Shown here one piece after another: positions 1 to 8,464 of a DNA stretch of 12,130 nt. The notes under the pieces are model-generated. The model did not search any database, was not told the origin of the DNA, and saw only the letters and a list, made by a program, of their open reading frames with translations. Source of the DNA: Dunaliella salina (Eukaryota; Chlorophyta; Chlorophyceae; Chlamydomonadales; Dunaliellaceae); NCBI GenBank assembly GCA_002284615.2, contig MU071065.1, forward strand, positions 1 through 12,130, read 5' to 3'. The position numbers were made by a program, and so were the translations under genes. The stretch's first letter is position 1. The number at the start of each line of letters is the position of its first letter.

Positions 1-155
1 AAGGAAAAGATGGGGACCTTGTTGCATCAGCAGCAATAAGGGAACTATCACACAATCTCACTCGCCTCCAAGAACCTCAGTTCTACTGTTGGACAAAGAA
101 CTGAGTAGTTCTTTTATGCCATAATGATCAGCCCTTATTGGCCGCACTACTTGAT
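1..155. repeat. Decayed foldback element, second copy
   Basis: The opening bases match the centre of the large palindrome at 7990-8944. Both have AAGGAAAAGATGGG, then a GCAATAAGGGA block, a TCACAC block and a CTCGCCTCCAAGAA block (CTTGCCTACAAGAA in the big copy), then paired GTTCT/AGAAC motifs. The mirror arm is visible at about 112-155, where GTTCTT and CCCTTATTGGCCGC answer the left-arm sequences. The left arm begins outside the window, so only the centre and part of the right arm are present. Divergence is clearly higher than between the two arms of the 8-kb copy, which suggests an older insertion. Confidence 0.6.
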
Positions 156-226
156 AGCCATTAAATGAGCATTGCATGTAAAGGCTGCACACAACTCTTA
201 CATGAGTAGACCTGTAAAAAATGGTA

Positions 227-296
227 AATATATATACATATGTACATGTATACATATGTATATATGTATATATTCTATATGTATGTATGTATATGC
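227..296. repeat. AT-rich TATATG/TATGTA microsatellite
   Basis: An alternating purine-pyrimidine tract built from ATATAC, ATATGT and GTATGTAT units. It includes a nearly self-complementary stretch around 235-270 (ACATATGTACATG followed by TATACATATGT). It is low-complexity sequence with no coding value. Confidence 0.8.
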
Positions 297-1146
297 TGCC
301 GTTCCCAGCTGTTGGCGCCCCTCTAAAGCTTAAGAGCAATATTTTTTGTTCCAACTCAGCTGATCCAAAAAAACAATGATTTTTTGATTTTTTTGCTATT
401 TTTGCAAAAAACACAGACACCCCAAGAAGATAATGGAATCCTAAACCACCAAAAAAAGCATGCGTGCAAGCAACCATCCAGGCCCCTGTAGGGTACAGAA
501 ACGGAAATCCAGGGTCCTCTATTTTCCGGCGAACTATCATGCCAGAAGACCAAGCAAAAGCAACTCTCTGCAAGAAGAAGAAATGCCCTGAAATCAAACG
601 CACTGATCACACACCTGCACATCCAATCAGCCCTTCATATACTATGCGTTGTCTCCAAAGATAGGTTTTCCAGCCTTCCATACTCCTACTCCTGCGCCAC
701 GCAGTGCACTTCTTTTCCAATCTCTTGCCCATCTTCATGCTCCTGAGCCATAGAGAGGCCTCAGCTGCAAGTCATACATGTCTTAACTTGACCACTACCC
801 AGATCTTGTGAAAGTGCTTGCCAAGTTCCTTGCTGAAAGGTTTTCAATAAAAACACACCTTTGTTTCATGGACGATGCCACATAAATGTAAAAGGAGCCT
901 CCTTCCAACTCCTTGATCCAGCCATATTGGAAGCTCACCGGCTACCCCTGAATCCTCCAATTATTTATCCTATGCCCTGGCAAGCCCATTAACCCCATCA
1001 TAAGGTTGGAAGTACAAATTCCAATCACTTCCCCATGACAACCATGAGCGCTTTCGAAGGTGCCCTCAGGCAAGGGCTGCCTTCCATCCTGCCAACTACA
1101 CATTGAAACTTACCACCCCATTGCAAAATTGCTTTTCTTATTTCAG
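297..1146. other. No recognisable gene; upstream or intron sequence of the deacetylase
   Basis: Bases 360-420 are rich in A and T runs. The rest is a pyrimidine-leaning stretch with stops in all frames. I looked here for the N-terminal class IV HDAC exons (the HPFD..KWG and LLVVHT..YL regions of HDAC11) and found none. The last bases, ending TTATTTCAG at 1146, make a good splice acceptor for the first recognised exon, so at least the right part should be intron. Confidence 0.5.
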
Positions 1147-1203
1147 GTTCTGGAGCTTCCAAGCCTGTCAAGCCTTCCTATCCGAGTGCTTCAAGAAAGT
1201 TTG
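1147..1203 (+). CDS. HDAC exon a (residues 1-19 of the visible protein)
   Basis: Nineteen codons between TTATTTCAG and GTGAGC. The peptide begins VLELPSLSSLPIRVLQ and aligns without gaps to the human ITEIPPVIFLPNFLVQ segment, just upstream of the substrate channel. Both borders are phase 0. The exon is short and similarity is moderate, but its position, length and clean junction to exon b make it convincing. Confidence 0.75.
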
Positions 1204-4200
1204 GTGAGCGAGTATGCAACACCCTTGTTCTTTTGCATGCCTTCGAGTTGACTTTTCTCGTTGCGCACATCCATAATGCGCGCCCTTTACCTGTGTTCAA
1301 GCCTTTTAATTCCCTCTTTTGCACCTTTTCCCCTTGCACCCTGTGCTCTCGACTCTCCTTGGCAGCTGAGATGCCAAATTTTTAAATTCAATACGTGATT
1401 TTAGGTTTCAATTAAGCCCTTCTGCAGCTTCCAGACGGCCTGAGACCTGAACACTTTCTGACCTCCTGATGACATTTTTGATGAGGCTGCCACTTGTGGC
1501 CACAGCTTAGCCCTGCCTTCTGCTGCCCTGGCCTGACTTGCAGCCCTTGCTTGTACTTTCTGACTGCTATTGCACATCGTATTAATTATTTGATTTCTCC
1601 ATCACAAACTCACCTTGCAAACCATCTTTGCCACCTATTCTGCACCCTGCGTAGCCAGTAAGTACCCATGCAAAACAATTGTTGGAGCTTCATGCAGTTT
1701 TCAAGAACCTCTTGAGTTTATGCAATTATCAACACAATGAGCTGCGTGCAATACAATGAGCTACGTGCAATCGCATAAGACTTTGGGTGTCTTTTGGGTA
1801 GAGATTCAAGCTTGGCAAACAGCAAGCAAGAGACTGGTTGTAGGACTAAAGTATCATAGATTGATCCTGTTAGCAGAGAACTTTGATTGCTTGGGATTAA
1901 TAGTTGACAAGAGCTTTTCCACCGTAACTCTCTGGCAGCAACGCCTTCATTCGAAGTTGCACAGAGACAAATTATAGACAAAATATTGAATATTGAGCTA
2001 ATAATCAGAGCTAGATTGATGTAGAGTCTCGCAAATAATCCGTCTTGGAAATAGATTAAATTAAGACTAGTTCTTCAACTTTGGTAGCCATGCTGGTGAC
2101 ACTCTGTGTATAGGAAATCATTAGAGCTCTTGAAGCTTACCAACCAAGCAAGGCTTGAAAGCACCAGCCAGGTTAATAACCTGTGCTGTGGTGAAATTGG
2201 AAGATATAGATGACACTTGTTTTGAATATTTGAATGTGCTGCTTACATCACACTCAGGTTTCAACAACTTGGGTTGCAAACACACCCCTGCAACTGCTAC
2301 CATCTGTGGCATGCAAAGCAGCACTCCCCTCTGTCCTGGGTCTGATTGCATGCAGGTGGAGCCCATGAAGTATCATGCAGCAGGGACAATGCTAGCAGCA
2401 GGGCTGGCCATTGAGCGTGGCTGGGCCATCAACCTAGGGGGAGGCATGCATCATGCCTGTGCAAACAGTGGGATGGGCTGGTGCCCTTTTGATGACATTA
2501 CGCTGGCCATCAGGAGGGTTAGGGAAGCCAGTGGTGGTACCTTGTCAAAGGTGAAAGAGGGTGTACATGCAATTGTGGATGCCTCTTTTGCACTCACAAA
2601 TTGCTTTCACATTTATGCAGCAAACTTGTGCTGTTGCTGATCGTCCTTTGCAGGTGCTGTACATTGACTGCGATGCTCACCAGGGTAATGGAGTTGCCAG
2701 AGATAAGCTACTTTTCAATGATCAAGTGAGTTTGAGCTCGTTCCTCTGGCATTTTCAGGTTGCCTGGCTATAAGCAAAGGATGCTAATGGCTTGGAGTAC
2801 GCATGGAAATTGTTCCTTCCATGCAAGATGCCATAAGGGTGTATACATGATTGTGGTGGCAAGCAAAAGTAAAAATTTTCCTATCAGAATGGCGTTCGTT
2901 TCTAATCTCTTCGGTTTGCCTCAGTCCCTCGTTGGATGCTATGAAGCAGGCTTCAAGTGCTTCAAGCGGAAAAATGGCCAGTTTGTTTTCATAGGGGAAC
3001 TCACATCCTGGAACTCTGAGTTTGCCGTTTTGAGGTCATGACAATGGATTGTTAACATCAATCAGGTTTCCAACCTGGACCTTGATTGAAAATAAAAGGC
3101 ATTGGATTGTCAATATCAATCAGGTTTCCAACCTGGACCTTGGTTGAAAGTAAAAGGCATGCATGCACTCTGCCACAGGAGACATAAGGGTTGCCTGACC
3201 AACACAACGCAAAAAAGGGAGAATTTGGAATGGCGGCAGAAGTGTAAAATTGTCCAACAAAAGATGCCTATGTAACATACTCAATGTCTCTGATTCTGGA
3301 TGCCAGAGGATGTAGGTCTGGATGTCTTGGAAGCTACTGGCTTGTTCTTTCCATGTGCCTTGACATTTTGAAATTCAAGCAAGCTAGTAGCTGGTAGTGA
3401 TCTTCGCTGAGAGGGAGGGGTGCTCATGGACTGTAAATCCTCCTATCAAAGCGGGCCAGTAGCCTTTGTCTCAGAATGTCACAAACCAAAGTCCGAACCA
3501 CAGCACCTTAGGTTTTGATGGTGTTATCAACAAATATACCCGAGCAGTTGGTATACCCAAGCGTGGTAGTCACAATTGCAAGAAACATTGGTGTATGCAA
3601 TGTCTGGAAAAGGGGACAAGGAATGGAACTCCTGCCATTTGCAAAGGTATGCATGAGCAGTTTTGGCGCCGTTGGATGGGAAAATGTTTACTGCATTTGT
3701 GCAAGATGAACAATACTCAGGATTTAGGCTAGAATTCCCAGCTGAAAGTGGAAGAAGACTCTCTTCTCTGGCTATCTTGAGGCTAAGTGCTCCGGGAAAG
3801 TGAGGAAGATTGTGTATGCCTCTCCATGCACTGTCAACACTCTCTTCCTTCTTACGCAGTGTTGTAAACACCAGCTTCCTCTGTGCTCATTATTATGTAG
3901 GACTTGTACATTCTAGACGTTTTCAATGTGGACGTCTATCCTGGTGATGAAGAATCATGGCCTGCCATTAACTTGCCTGTGCACCTCAGGAGGTATGTGC
4001 AGATCTTAGTAGCGGAGGTGTTGGTGGAATATAGTTTCTAATTTGGAATTGGCATGCGTTTGGGCCATCCTCTTCGGATTTTATAGCAAGGAAAGTTTTC
4101 ATTACTTCTGGGTAATGCTTCTTTCAAGCTTCTATTTATTAATTCATGATCTTCAGCACAGAGATTTTCAAGGGTGAGTGCAGTGCTCTTTTGCACGAGA

Positions 4201-4911
4201 GGGAATGAATAAAAAATACCAGGCAAAAGGTTGCATGCAGCAATGAAGATTGGAGGAATAAGAATTGTCTCTGACAGACTCTCCACTGAATTGGACTAGC
4301 AGCAAAATGTTTCTCAAGCAAATATAGCTGCAAGCTGCTGAAATCAAGTGCCTTCACAGCACTTTACTGGAGTTCTTAAAAGATGGATTCGGAAATAGTG
4401 TTTACAGGCAATGATGGGGAGTAAATGGTTAATGGTATTCCAACAGAGGTCCACAGGTGCTGTCTTACCCATTTCTTGCATGTGGTTGCGGGGCGTAATT
4501 TCGCAGGAACTGCTGCTATTTTTGGAAACTTAGGGATAGTGAGGAACATGGAGAACCTCCTGCTTAATCGGATGACTTCAGGGCTAACTGGAACCTTTAA
4601 AAATACCCTGTACATCCATGTACCCAGCCCTACACAATTGACATGATAAAGTAGGGCAAAGCCACAAAGATAGGTGATGGATTTTAAAGCAAATACCAGG
4701 AATGTTAACTGTTTAAAGAGCTGCTTATGTACCTCTGGTTCCGTCATACCTTTCTCAGGTTCGGTTTGGAGGGGTAGAGAAAGTGAGGCACTGCACTGCA
4801 GGCTTGCAGCTTGCCAGTTTTTAAGCACGTATGGACATGGGAAACAGCAATGCACACAAGACACGCACTCAAGGTAGTCAAATTTTTTGTTTCATAGGTT
4901 TTGCGTGAGCT

Positions 4912-4942
<31 letters not shown>

Positions 4943-4959
4943 GGCACGCGCACGCACGC

Positions 4960-5048
<89 letters not shown>

Positions 5049-5735
5049 GACTCGGCATAGCATAACACAGCGCAACACATAAGGTGCATGCATGTCCAAA
5101 AGTTGTAATTTGTAAATGGTTGCTCTTTTCCTGTGGTGAGGGGCACTGGAAGGGGGCATAAGGATGGGCCAGGACATGAATCTAGCCCAATAACATGCCA
5201 AAATATTTCAATCCAAGATGAGAGCCCTTATGCTGCTTTATTTGCAGTGGGACGCGTGATGCAAAATACCTTGAGTGCCTGGCTGCCGCCTTGCGCAAGG
5301 CTGACCGGGACTTCCCCAGTCCAGACATGGTGTTTTATAATGCAGGTAACTAAATTAGTGTACTTCCTCATCATTGACACGTGTACAGCTGTTCCTGCAG
5401 GAATGAGAATTAAGAAAGCAGCCTTTTCTTTTCTTGAACATCTGATAAACAGAATGGATTGTCTTCAATCACTTTTGCAAGCCAATCTGTCTTGTTTCTC
5501 ATGACCAGGGACTGACGTGCTCATTGATGACCCACTTGGTGCGCTTGGAGTAAGCGCCCAAGGCATCATTAACCGAGACAAGATGGTCTGGGAACATGCC
5601 TTCAGAGCATCAAAGGCACCACTTGTCATGACCCTCTCAGGGGGCTATGCTGCAAACAATGCAGCGGTCATCGCAGCATCAATTGCAAACCTAATGAGGA
5701 CATGGAGCCTACATGCACAAGGAGCAGACAAGTAG
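1147..5735 (+). CDS. Class IV histone deacetylase (HDAC11/HDA2-like), 5'-partial, six exons
   Basis: Zinc-dependent lysine deacylase of the arginase/deacetylase fold. Family members remove acyl groups from histone or other lysines in the nucleus or cytosol, and animal HDAC11 prefers long fatty acyl groups. Exons: 1147-1203, 2356-2550, 2654-2725, 3901-3992, 5248-5345, 5509-5735. Joined intron phases are 0, 0, 0, 2 and 1, and give 246 residues plus TAG. Catalytic residues are all visible: the His-His pair (51-52) in GGGMHH, metal ligands Asp91 and His93 in DCDAHQGNG, metal ligand Asp174 in YNAGTD, and the transition-state Tyr218 in SGGY. The segment between YPGD and GT has 15 residues, exactly as in human HDAC11, which supports the phase-2 join. 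Human HDAC11 has about 90 residues before the first recognised exon, and that part is missing here. Sequence between the motifs is quite divergent from plant HDA2. The open frame and conserved active site argue against a pseudogene. Confidence 0.9.
1204..2355 (+). other. HDAC intron 1
   Basis: GTGAGC...CATGCAG, 1152 bases. The only structure I see is a 19-bp tandem duplication at 1734-1771. An open frame runs through the 3' end of this intron into exon b, but the intron part has no HDAC similarity. Confidence 0.7.
1734..1771. repeat. 19-bp tandem duplication
   Basis: Two adjacent copies of a 19-base unit beginning ACAATGAGCT, at 1734-1752 and 1753-1771, with one mismatch. It is a small recent slippage-type duplication inside intron 1. 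Confidence 0.9.
2356..2550 (+). CDS. HDAC exon b (residues 20-84), His-His active site
   Basis: Sixty-five codons from CATGCAG to GTGAAA. It includes the GTMLAAGLAIERGWAINLGG stretch, which matches the HDAC11 GGTIMAGKLAVERGWAIN region, then the catalytic His51-His52 and the WCPFDDITLA motif (FCAYADITLA in human). This is the best conserved exon and on its own identifies the family. The GGGMHHA version rather than GGGFHHC is one of the differences from animal and land-plant sequences known to me. Confidence 0.93.
2654..2725 (+). CDS. HDAC exon c (residues 85-108), metal-binding Asp and His
   Basis: Twenty-four codons between TTTGCAG and GTGAGT. It carries the class IV signature DAHQGNG with metal ligands Asp91 and His93. 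The preceding intron (2551-2653) is only 103 bases; phases are 0 on both sides. Confidence 0.92.
2726..3900 (+). other. HDAC intron 3
   Basis: GTGAGT...TATGTAG, 1175 bases. It holds a 58-bp tandem duplication at 3045-3160 and otherwise unique-looking sequence. Open frames at 2760-3041 and 3466-3732 show no family similarity that I recognise. Confidence 0.7.
3045..3160. repeat. 58-bp tandem duplication with internal hairpin
   Basis: Two adjacent 58-base units, 3045-3102 and 3103-3160, differ at four positions. Each contains an inverted repeat, CAATCAGGT ... ACCTGGACCTTGATTG, so each unit can fold into an imperfect hairpin. One of the four differences (TTGATTG to TTGGTTG) falls in the stem. 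Confidence 0.92.
3901..3992 (+). CDS. HDAC exon d (residues 109-139, last codon split)
   Basis: Begins after TATGTAG with DLYILDVFNVDVYPGD, matching human VYIMDVYNRHIYPGD, and ends AG|GTATGT in phase 2. The split Ser codon is completed by T at 5248. The acceptor pyrimidine tract is weak, but the protein match leaves little doubt about the border. Confidence 0.88.
4914..4942. repeat. (CAAG)n tetranucleotide array
   Basis: About seven uninterrupted CAAG units. They are joined by an interrupted CACG stretch (4943-4964) to the CA array, so this is a compound microsatellite. Confidence 0.95.
4965..5046. repeat. (CA)41 microsatellite
   Basis: Eighty-two bases of uninterrupted CA/TG dinucleotide inside intron 4. 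The purity suggests a currently unstable, polymorphic tract. Alternating CA/TG of this length can adopt Z-DNA. Confidence 0.97.
5248..5345 (+). CDS. HDAC exon e (end of codon 139 to start of codon 172)
   Basis: After TTTGCAG, one base completes the split Ser. Then come 32 codons, starting GTRDAKYLECLAAAL and ending DMVFYNA, and one base of the next Gly, with donor GTAACT (phase 1). It matches the human WGTEDDEYL ... DVVVYNAG segment, a helix followed by the strand leading to the third metal ligand. Confidence 0.9.
5509..5735 (+). CDS. HDAC exon f (residues 172-246 and stop)
   Basis: Starts after ATGACCAG; the preceding intron, 5346-5508, is 163 bases. It completes NAGTD with metal ligand Asp174, then DDPLGALGVSAQGI and RDKMV, which match the HDAC11 D.LG.LSIS..GI and RDELV motifs, then SGGY with Tyr218. 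The C-terminal tail after the last helix (IAASIANLM) is only 12 residues, shorter than in human HDAC11, and ends with TAG at 5733-5735. Confidence 0.93.
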
Positions 5736-6439
5736 GCCTCTGCACAGGGTCCTGCATCGAGTGAACACAAGAAGGACACATGATGTTCTCAACTTAAAGG
5801 GGGTATTGCAAGGGAGTGCTTGGTGACCGAATGTCCGATTGTCAATTCTTCCAACTGTTCCTTCTTTTGCATGACATGCCTTCCCAGGAATCCTTTTTGG
5901 TATTTTTGATTCTTTCACAGGCTGATTCAAAGATTTAGGACCAGTAGTAGTACTTGCACGCATGATTTGAAAGGTTTACAAGAAAGGGGACATCGGTCAA
6001 AACGCATGACTGCTAGGCTTAAAAAAAGCTTAGACAGCAAATTGAGCAAAAGGAGTATTTCCTCAGTTTCTGCTGTTGTAATTTATGGTATTTCTATTTC
6101 TTAGACTTGCATACAAACTCCATGCCACCTCACACTTGAATTGGTGCAAGGTGAATTTTCTGCCCATGTTGCTTTTCTTTTCTCTACCTTAAAATTTATG
6201 TAATTTTAGGTGACAAGCACCAAATGAAGGTACATGAATTTAATCATGTGAAAATTCGTGAAAGGGGAGCGGTTCATTGTGGACAAAGCGAATTTGAGGA
6301 TTGATGTTCATTTGTGCCTATAGAAGAAGAATAAGAGGAAGATTGAATTCTATCGTGTTTAAGGCCTACAAAAGAAAAATAGAAAGAAAGAAAAAACTAC
6401 AGAAAAGAAAGAAACAAACTTGCCCGTATGCATTTTGGA
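5736..6439. other. 3' flank of the deacetylase gene, no further gene
   Basis: I saw no AATAAA near the stop. TGTAA, the usual polyadenylation signal of chlorophyte algae, occurs at 6077 and 6199, but it is short and can arise by chance. A purine-rich AAAGAAAG stretch lies at 6370-6420. No protein similarity was recognised. Confidence 0.45.
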
Positions 6440-6660
6440 AGGATACCTAGGGCCTAGGCACCATGTACCCCCTTCACCAAGAGGAACAAAAGAAAGGATA
6501 AGTGTGGATCAGGAGGGTTACCTGCAGTAGCCCGTGCCTGATCTTGCCGATGAGAGTTGAAAGGAGTCTTCCCAAGGGCTCGTCTGGTGCTAGCAAGTTT
6601 GTCAGCATACAGGACAGAATGAGCACGAAGCTTCAGAAAATAGGGTCCAGGCGTACATGA
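6440..6660 (-). mobile_element. Retroelement-type ORF end, fragment 1 (NPPDPH family)
   Basis: The minus strand from about 6633 down to 6502 encodes KLRAHSVLYADKLASTRRAL and continues to GNPPDPH. This matches the minus-strand fragment at 11450-11626 codon by codon over about 44 codons, with one in-frame 3-base indel and both synonymous and non-synonymous changes. The stop seen after PPDPH in the other copy is a Leu codon here (TTA for TGA). Similarity continues past the stop through GGTGAAG..GGTACATGGTGCC and CTAGGTATCC. Two copies with a conserved frame and shared 3' flank indicate a dispersed element. I infer the C-terminus of a retrotransposon protein but cannot name the clade. Confidence 0.6.
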
Positions 6661-6785
6661 GTAGTCCTTTCTCATCCAGATTCACAAGTCTCTCAGCATG
6701 CCATCCCAAGTTTGACAAGGTTCCTATGACCCAGGCGCCATGCCAACTATTCTGCCATCCTAGTAGAGTTCACTGCTATACTGCC

Positions 6786-6950
6786 CCGATTGTAGCCTAA
6801 CGGGTGAAACGTGGCCCGGGACGCGGGAGGTCCGGGGCTCAATCAATGGGTACCGGTGAGGATTTGCCTTGAGCAAGTAGGTCTTTCCCTTAATGAATGC
6901 TATCGGACAATGTCTAATAGCGTAGCTTTTACTTTTCCTTTTCTTTTCAC
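6786..6950 (+). mobile_element. SINE-like element: tRNA-derived head with hairpin tail
   Basis: The head has a perfect match to the polymerase III A box at 6793-6804 (TAGCCTAACGGG). A degenerate B box follows at about 6836-6846 (GGCTCAATC), preceded by GCGGGAGGTCC as in the variable and T-stem part of a tRNA. The spacing is tRNA-like. A linker (GGTACCGGTGAGGATTTGCC) leads to the tail GGTCTTTCCCTTAATGAATGC, then a 10-bp stem (6899-6908 with 6912-6921, two mismatches) and a pyrimidine run to 6948. The tail core recurs at the ends of other elements in the window, as expected if a LINE partner supplies the reverse transcriptase. Only one head copy is present, so the boundaries are provisional. 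Confidence 0.55.
6884..6948 (+). repeat. 3'-end hairpin module A
   Basis: Core CCCTTAATGAATGC, stem GCTATCGGAC / GTCTAATAGC with a 3-base loop, then CTTTTACTTTTCCTTTTC. It is one of six modules with the same order of core, stem-loop and pyrimidine run, and it is the tail of the SINE-like element. Confidence 0.6.
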
Positions 6951-6955
6951 TGCTA

Positions 6956-7324
6956 TATTTATGTCCCTTGTACTCAATGTTGATAAGTCCACCTTGATCC
7001 TTCTAAGACTCCTCCACATAGCAGGGACACTCACCTCGTTGACATAAAACTTTGTCCTGAGACCAACCCATCTCTTTAGAAGGTGCAGCAGCTCAACATC
7101 CTTGTACTCTAACCAAACTTAAATCCCACAGCTCAAAAATTCCAAACAGGAATGACTGTGTGACTCTTCACACCATCTTAATTGGTGTGAATGGGAGATA
7201 ACTAATTACAATGAGTCCACGATCATTCCTCTTGTGATTCTGGGCCCCATTTTCCAAACAGAAAGCTCAATCACTAGCACCCAATTGCTGCTATGCCATC
7301 CAAAAACTGACAACCATTATTAGC
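6956..7324. other. No feature recognised
   Basis: Mixed sequence without long frames, repeats or family similarity that I can see. Confidence 0.5.
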
Positions 7325-7355
7325 ACCAGACATGCACTTCATTATCAGGGGGCTT
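7325..7355 (+). repeat. Short dispersed repeat, copy 1
   Basis: ACCAGACATGCACTTCATT followed by an AG-rich GGGCT. It matches 9012-9041 at about 25 of 30 positions, so the two are probably fragments of one dispersed repeat. The rest of 7356-7620 shows nothing I can assign. Confidence 0.45.
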
Positions 7356-7621
7356 CTGGGGGGAGTTCTGCTAGGCTTGGGGTCGTTGGCATGTTAAACT
7401 TTGTGAAGGGAATTTGGCAAAAACTATGGCATGGACAGGGTAGCATGTCAACCTACGTGTGCTAAGCCTTCCTTTGTCCATCTCACCTGGATGGGGACGA
7501 GCATAAAAGCAGCATTGGGGGTAGTTGTTTTTGCGATCAAAGATAGGACATGCATGAATACTAATAGGTAGCAAGTGATTTTGTCATCATAGGCGGGAAT
7601 TCTTCATCACGGGCAGGGGCA

Positions 7622-7660
7622 AAAGAGAGAAGCTTGTCTCTACATCAATTAAGGAGAAGA
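7622..7660 (-). repeat. 3'-end hairpin module E
   Basis: On the minus strand: CTCCTTAATTGATG, then a stem AGAGA / TCTCT (plus-strand 7626-7630 with 7637-7641, 6-base loop), then CTTTTGCCCC. The core equals that following the coding fragment at 11450-11626, but the stem sequence is different. No coding remnant is recognisable upstream. Confidence 0.45.
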
Positions 7661-8233
7661 AGACACATCTGCTTTAAAGTGCCGTAAATCCTTTTCACCA
7701 CAAACCTAGGAAGGGATAATCAAGAGATACGGAGAATTGTTGGAAGTCTTAGAGACTTCATGTACCAAGATGATATCTTAGGATTGGCCAAGTTTGCATC
7801 TGTATGCCTGAAATACTGAGCTTCAGTACAACTTTCAAATTGGAATAGTCTGCTTCAGCTAAGCCCCCGCGTGCTGTTAAAACTACCATACGTAAATGTA
7901 ATCATTCTGCACCCCTCCAAAAAATAATTATTTTGCAATTCCCGCCTTGATCCCGCACCCACCTTAATATTTCATTTCCGGAATCCCGCGTGTTCTATCC
8001 CGGCTCGTGAGGTGTGTTCCACCAAAAAGGAAAAGGCTCAGCGTGTTCCTTACATGGGAGGGCAGACCGCAGCAAGAGCCAAACACACCGGCTCTCTCCA
8101 AACAAACTGGCTCAGAGGCAGAGCCAAAAAAACACAGAAACAGAGGCAGGGCCAAAAAACACAGAAACATAGGCTGCAGAAAACACTGGCTGAACTGCAC
8201 GAACTGAACAAGCAAGTCTACTGAGAGCAACTG

Positions 8234-8297
8234 GCAGGTCTGCTGCGCAGCCAAGAAGTCTGCAGGCAGGTCTACTGCGCAGCCAAGAAGTCTGCAG
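8234..8297. repeat. 32-bp tandem duplication in the left foldback arm
   Basis: Two adjacent 32-base units, 8234-8265 and 8266-8297, one mismatch, beginning GCAGGTCT. The opposite arm has one clear counterpart (around 8660-8700) and a scrambled, diverged second. The left arm therefore changed after, or independently of, the palindrome. Confidence 0.85.
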
Positions 8298-8424
8298 GAA
8301 CCAGCGAAGGCAGGCGAGAGCCGATAATAAAGCCAACACAGGTCTAATGCCCAAGAAGGAAAAGATGGGCATATTTATTGCAGAGCGGCAATAAGGGAGC
8401 GTCACACTTTTCACTTGCCTACAA

Positions 8425-8464
8425 GAAACGACCAGTTCTATGCACCGCATTAGAACTGCGGTTC
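8425..8464 (+). repeat. Terminal inverted repeat, left end of the right-hand unit
   Basis: Forty bases beginning GAAACGACCAGTTCTATGCA. They pair with 8905-8944 with four mismatches. It lies at the symmetry centre of the foldback and contains its own small inverted repeat, CCGCA ... TGCGG. Confidence 0.85.

Larger units (their letters stand above)
3993..5247 (+). other. HDAC intron 4
   Basis: GTATGT...TTTGCAG, 1255 bases, the longest intron. It contains the (CAAG)n and (CA)n arrays at 4914-5046, about 200 bases upstream of the acceptor. Nothing else is recognisable. The frames at 4376-4864 and 4425-4646 look like chance. Confidence 0.7.

Noticed and set aside
58..622. Minus-strand open frames of 181 and 88 codons at the left end
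   Set aside because: The longer one runs through the AT microsatellite (Tyr/Ile/Thr-rich stretch) and the foldback remnant; no conserved domain.
783..842. Peptide DLVKVLAKFLAE as a possible N-terminal deacetylase exon
   Set aside because: It faintly resembles WGKVINFLKEE of HDAC11, but the only nearby donor would be phase 2 while exon a needs phase 0, the acceptor is poor, and a stop closes the frame just upstream.
3466..3732. Frame with a CKKHWCMQC cysteine cluster
   Set aside because: Lies within intron 3, no recognisable zinc-binding family around it, and an overlapping frame of similar length exists. Treated as chance.
4744..5201. Three minus-strand open frames with long Cys-Val repeats
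   Set aside because: They are only the translation of the (CA)n microsatellite in different start positions, inside an intron of the deacetylase.
6786..6860. Functional tRNA gene
   Set aside because: A box is good but the B box is degenerate, the acceptor ends do not pair and the anticodon arm does not fold cleanly. A tRNA-derived SINE head fits better.
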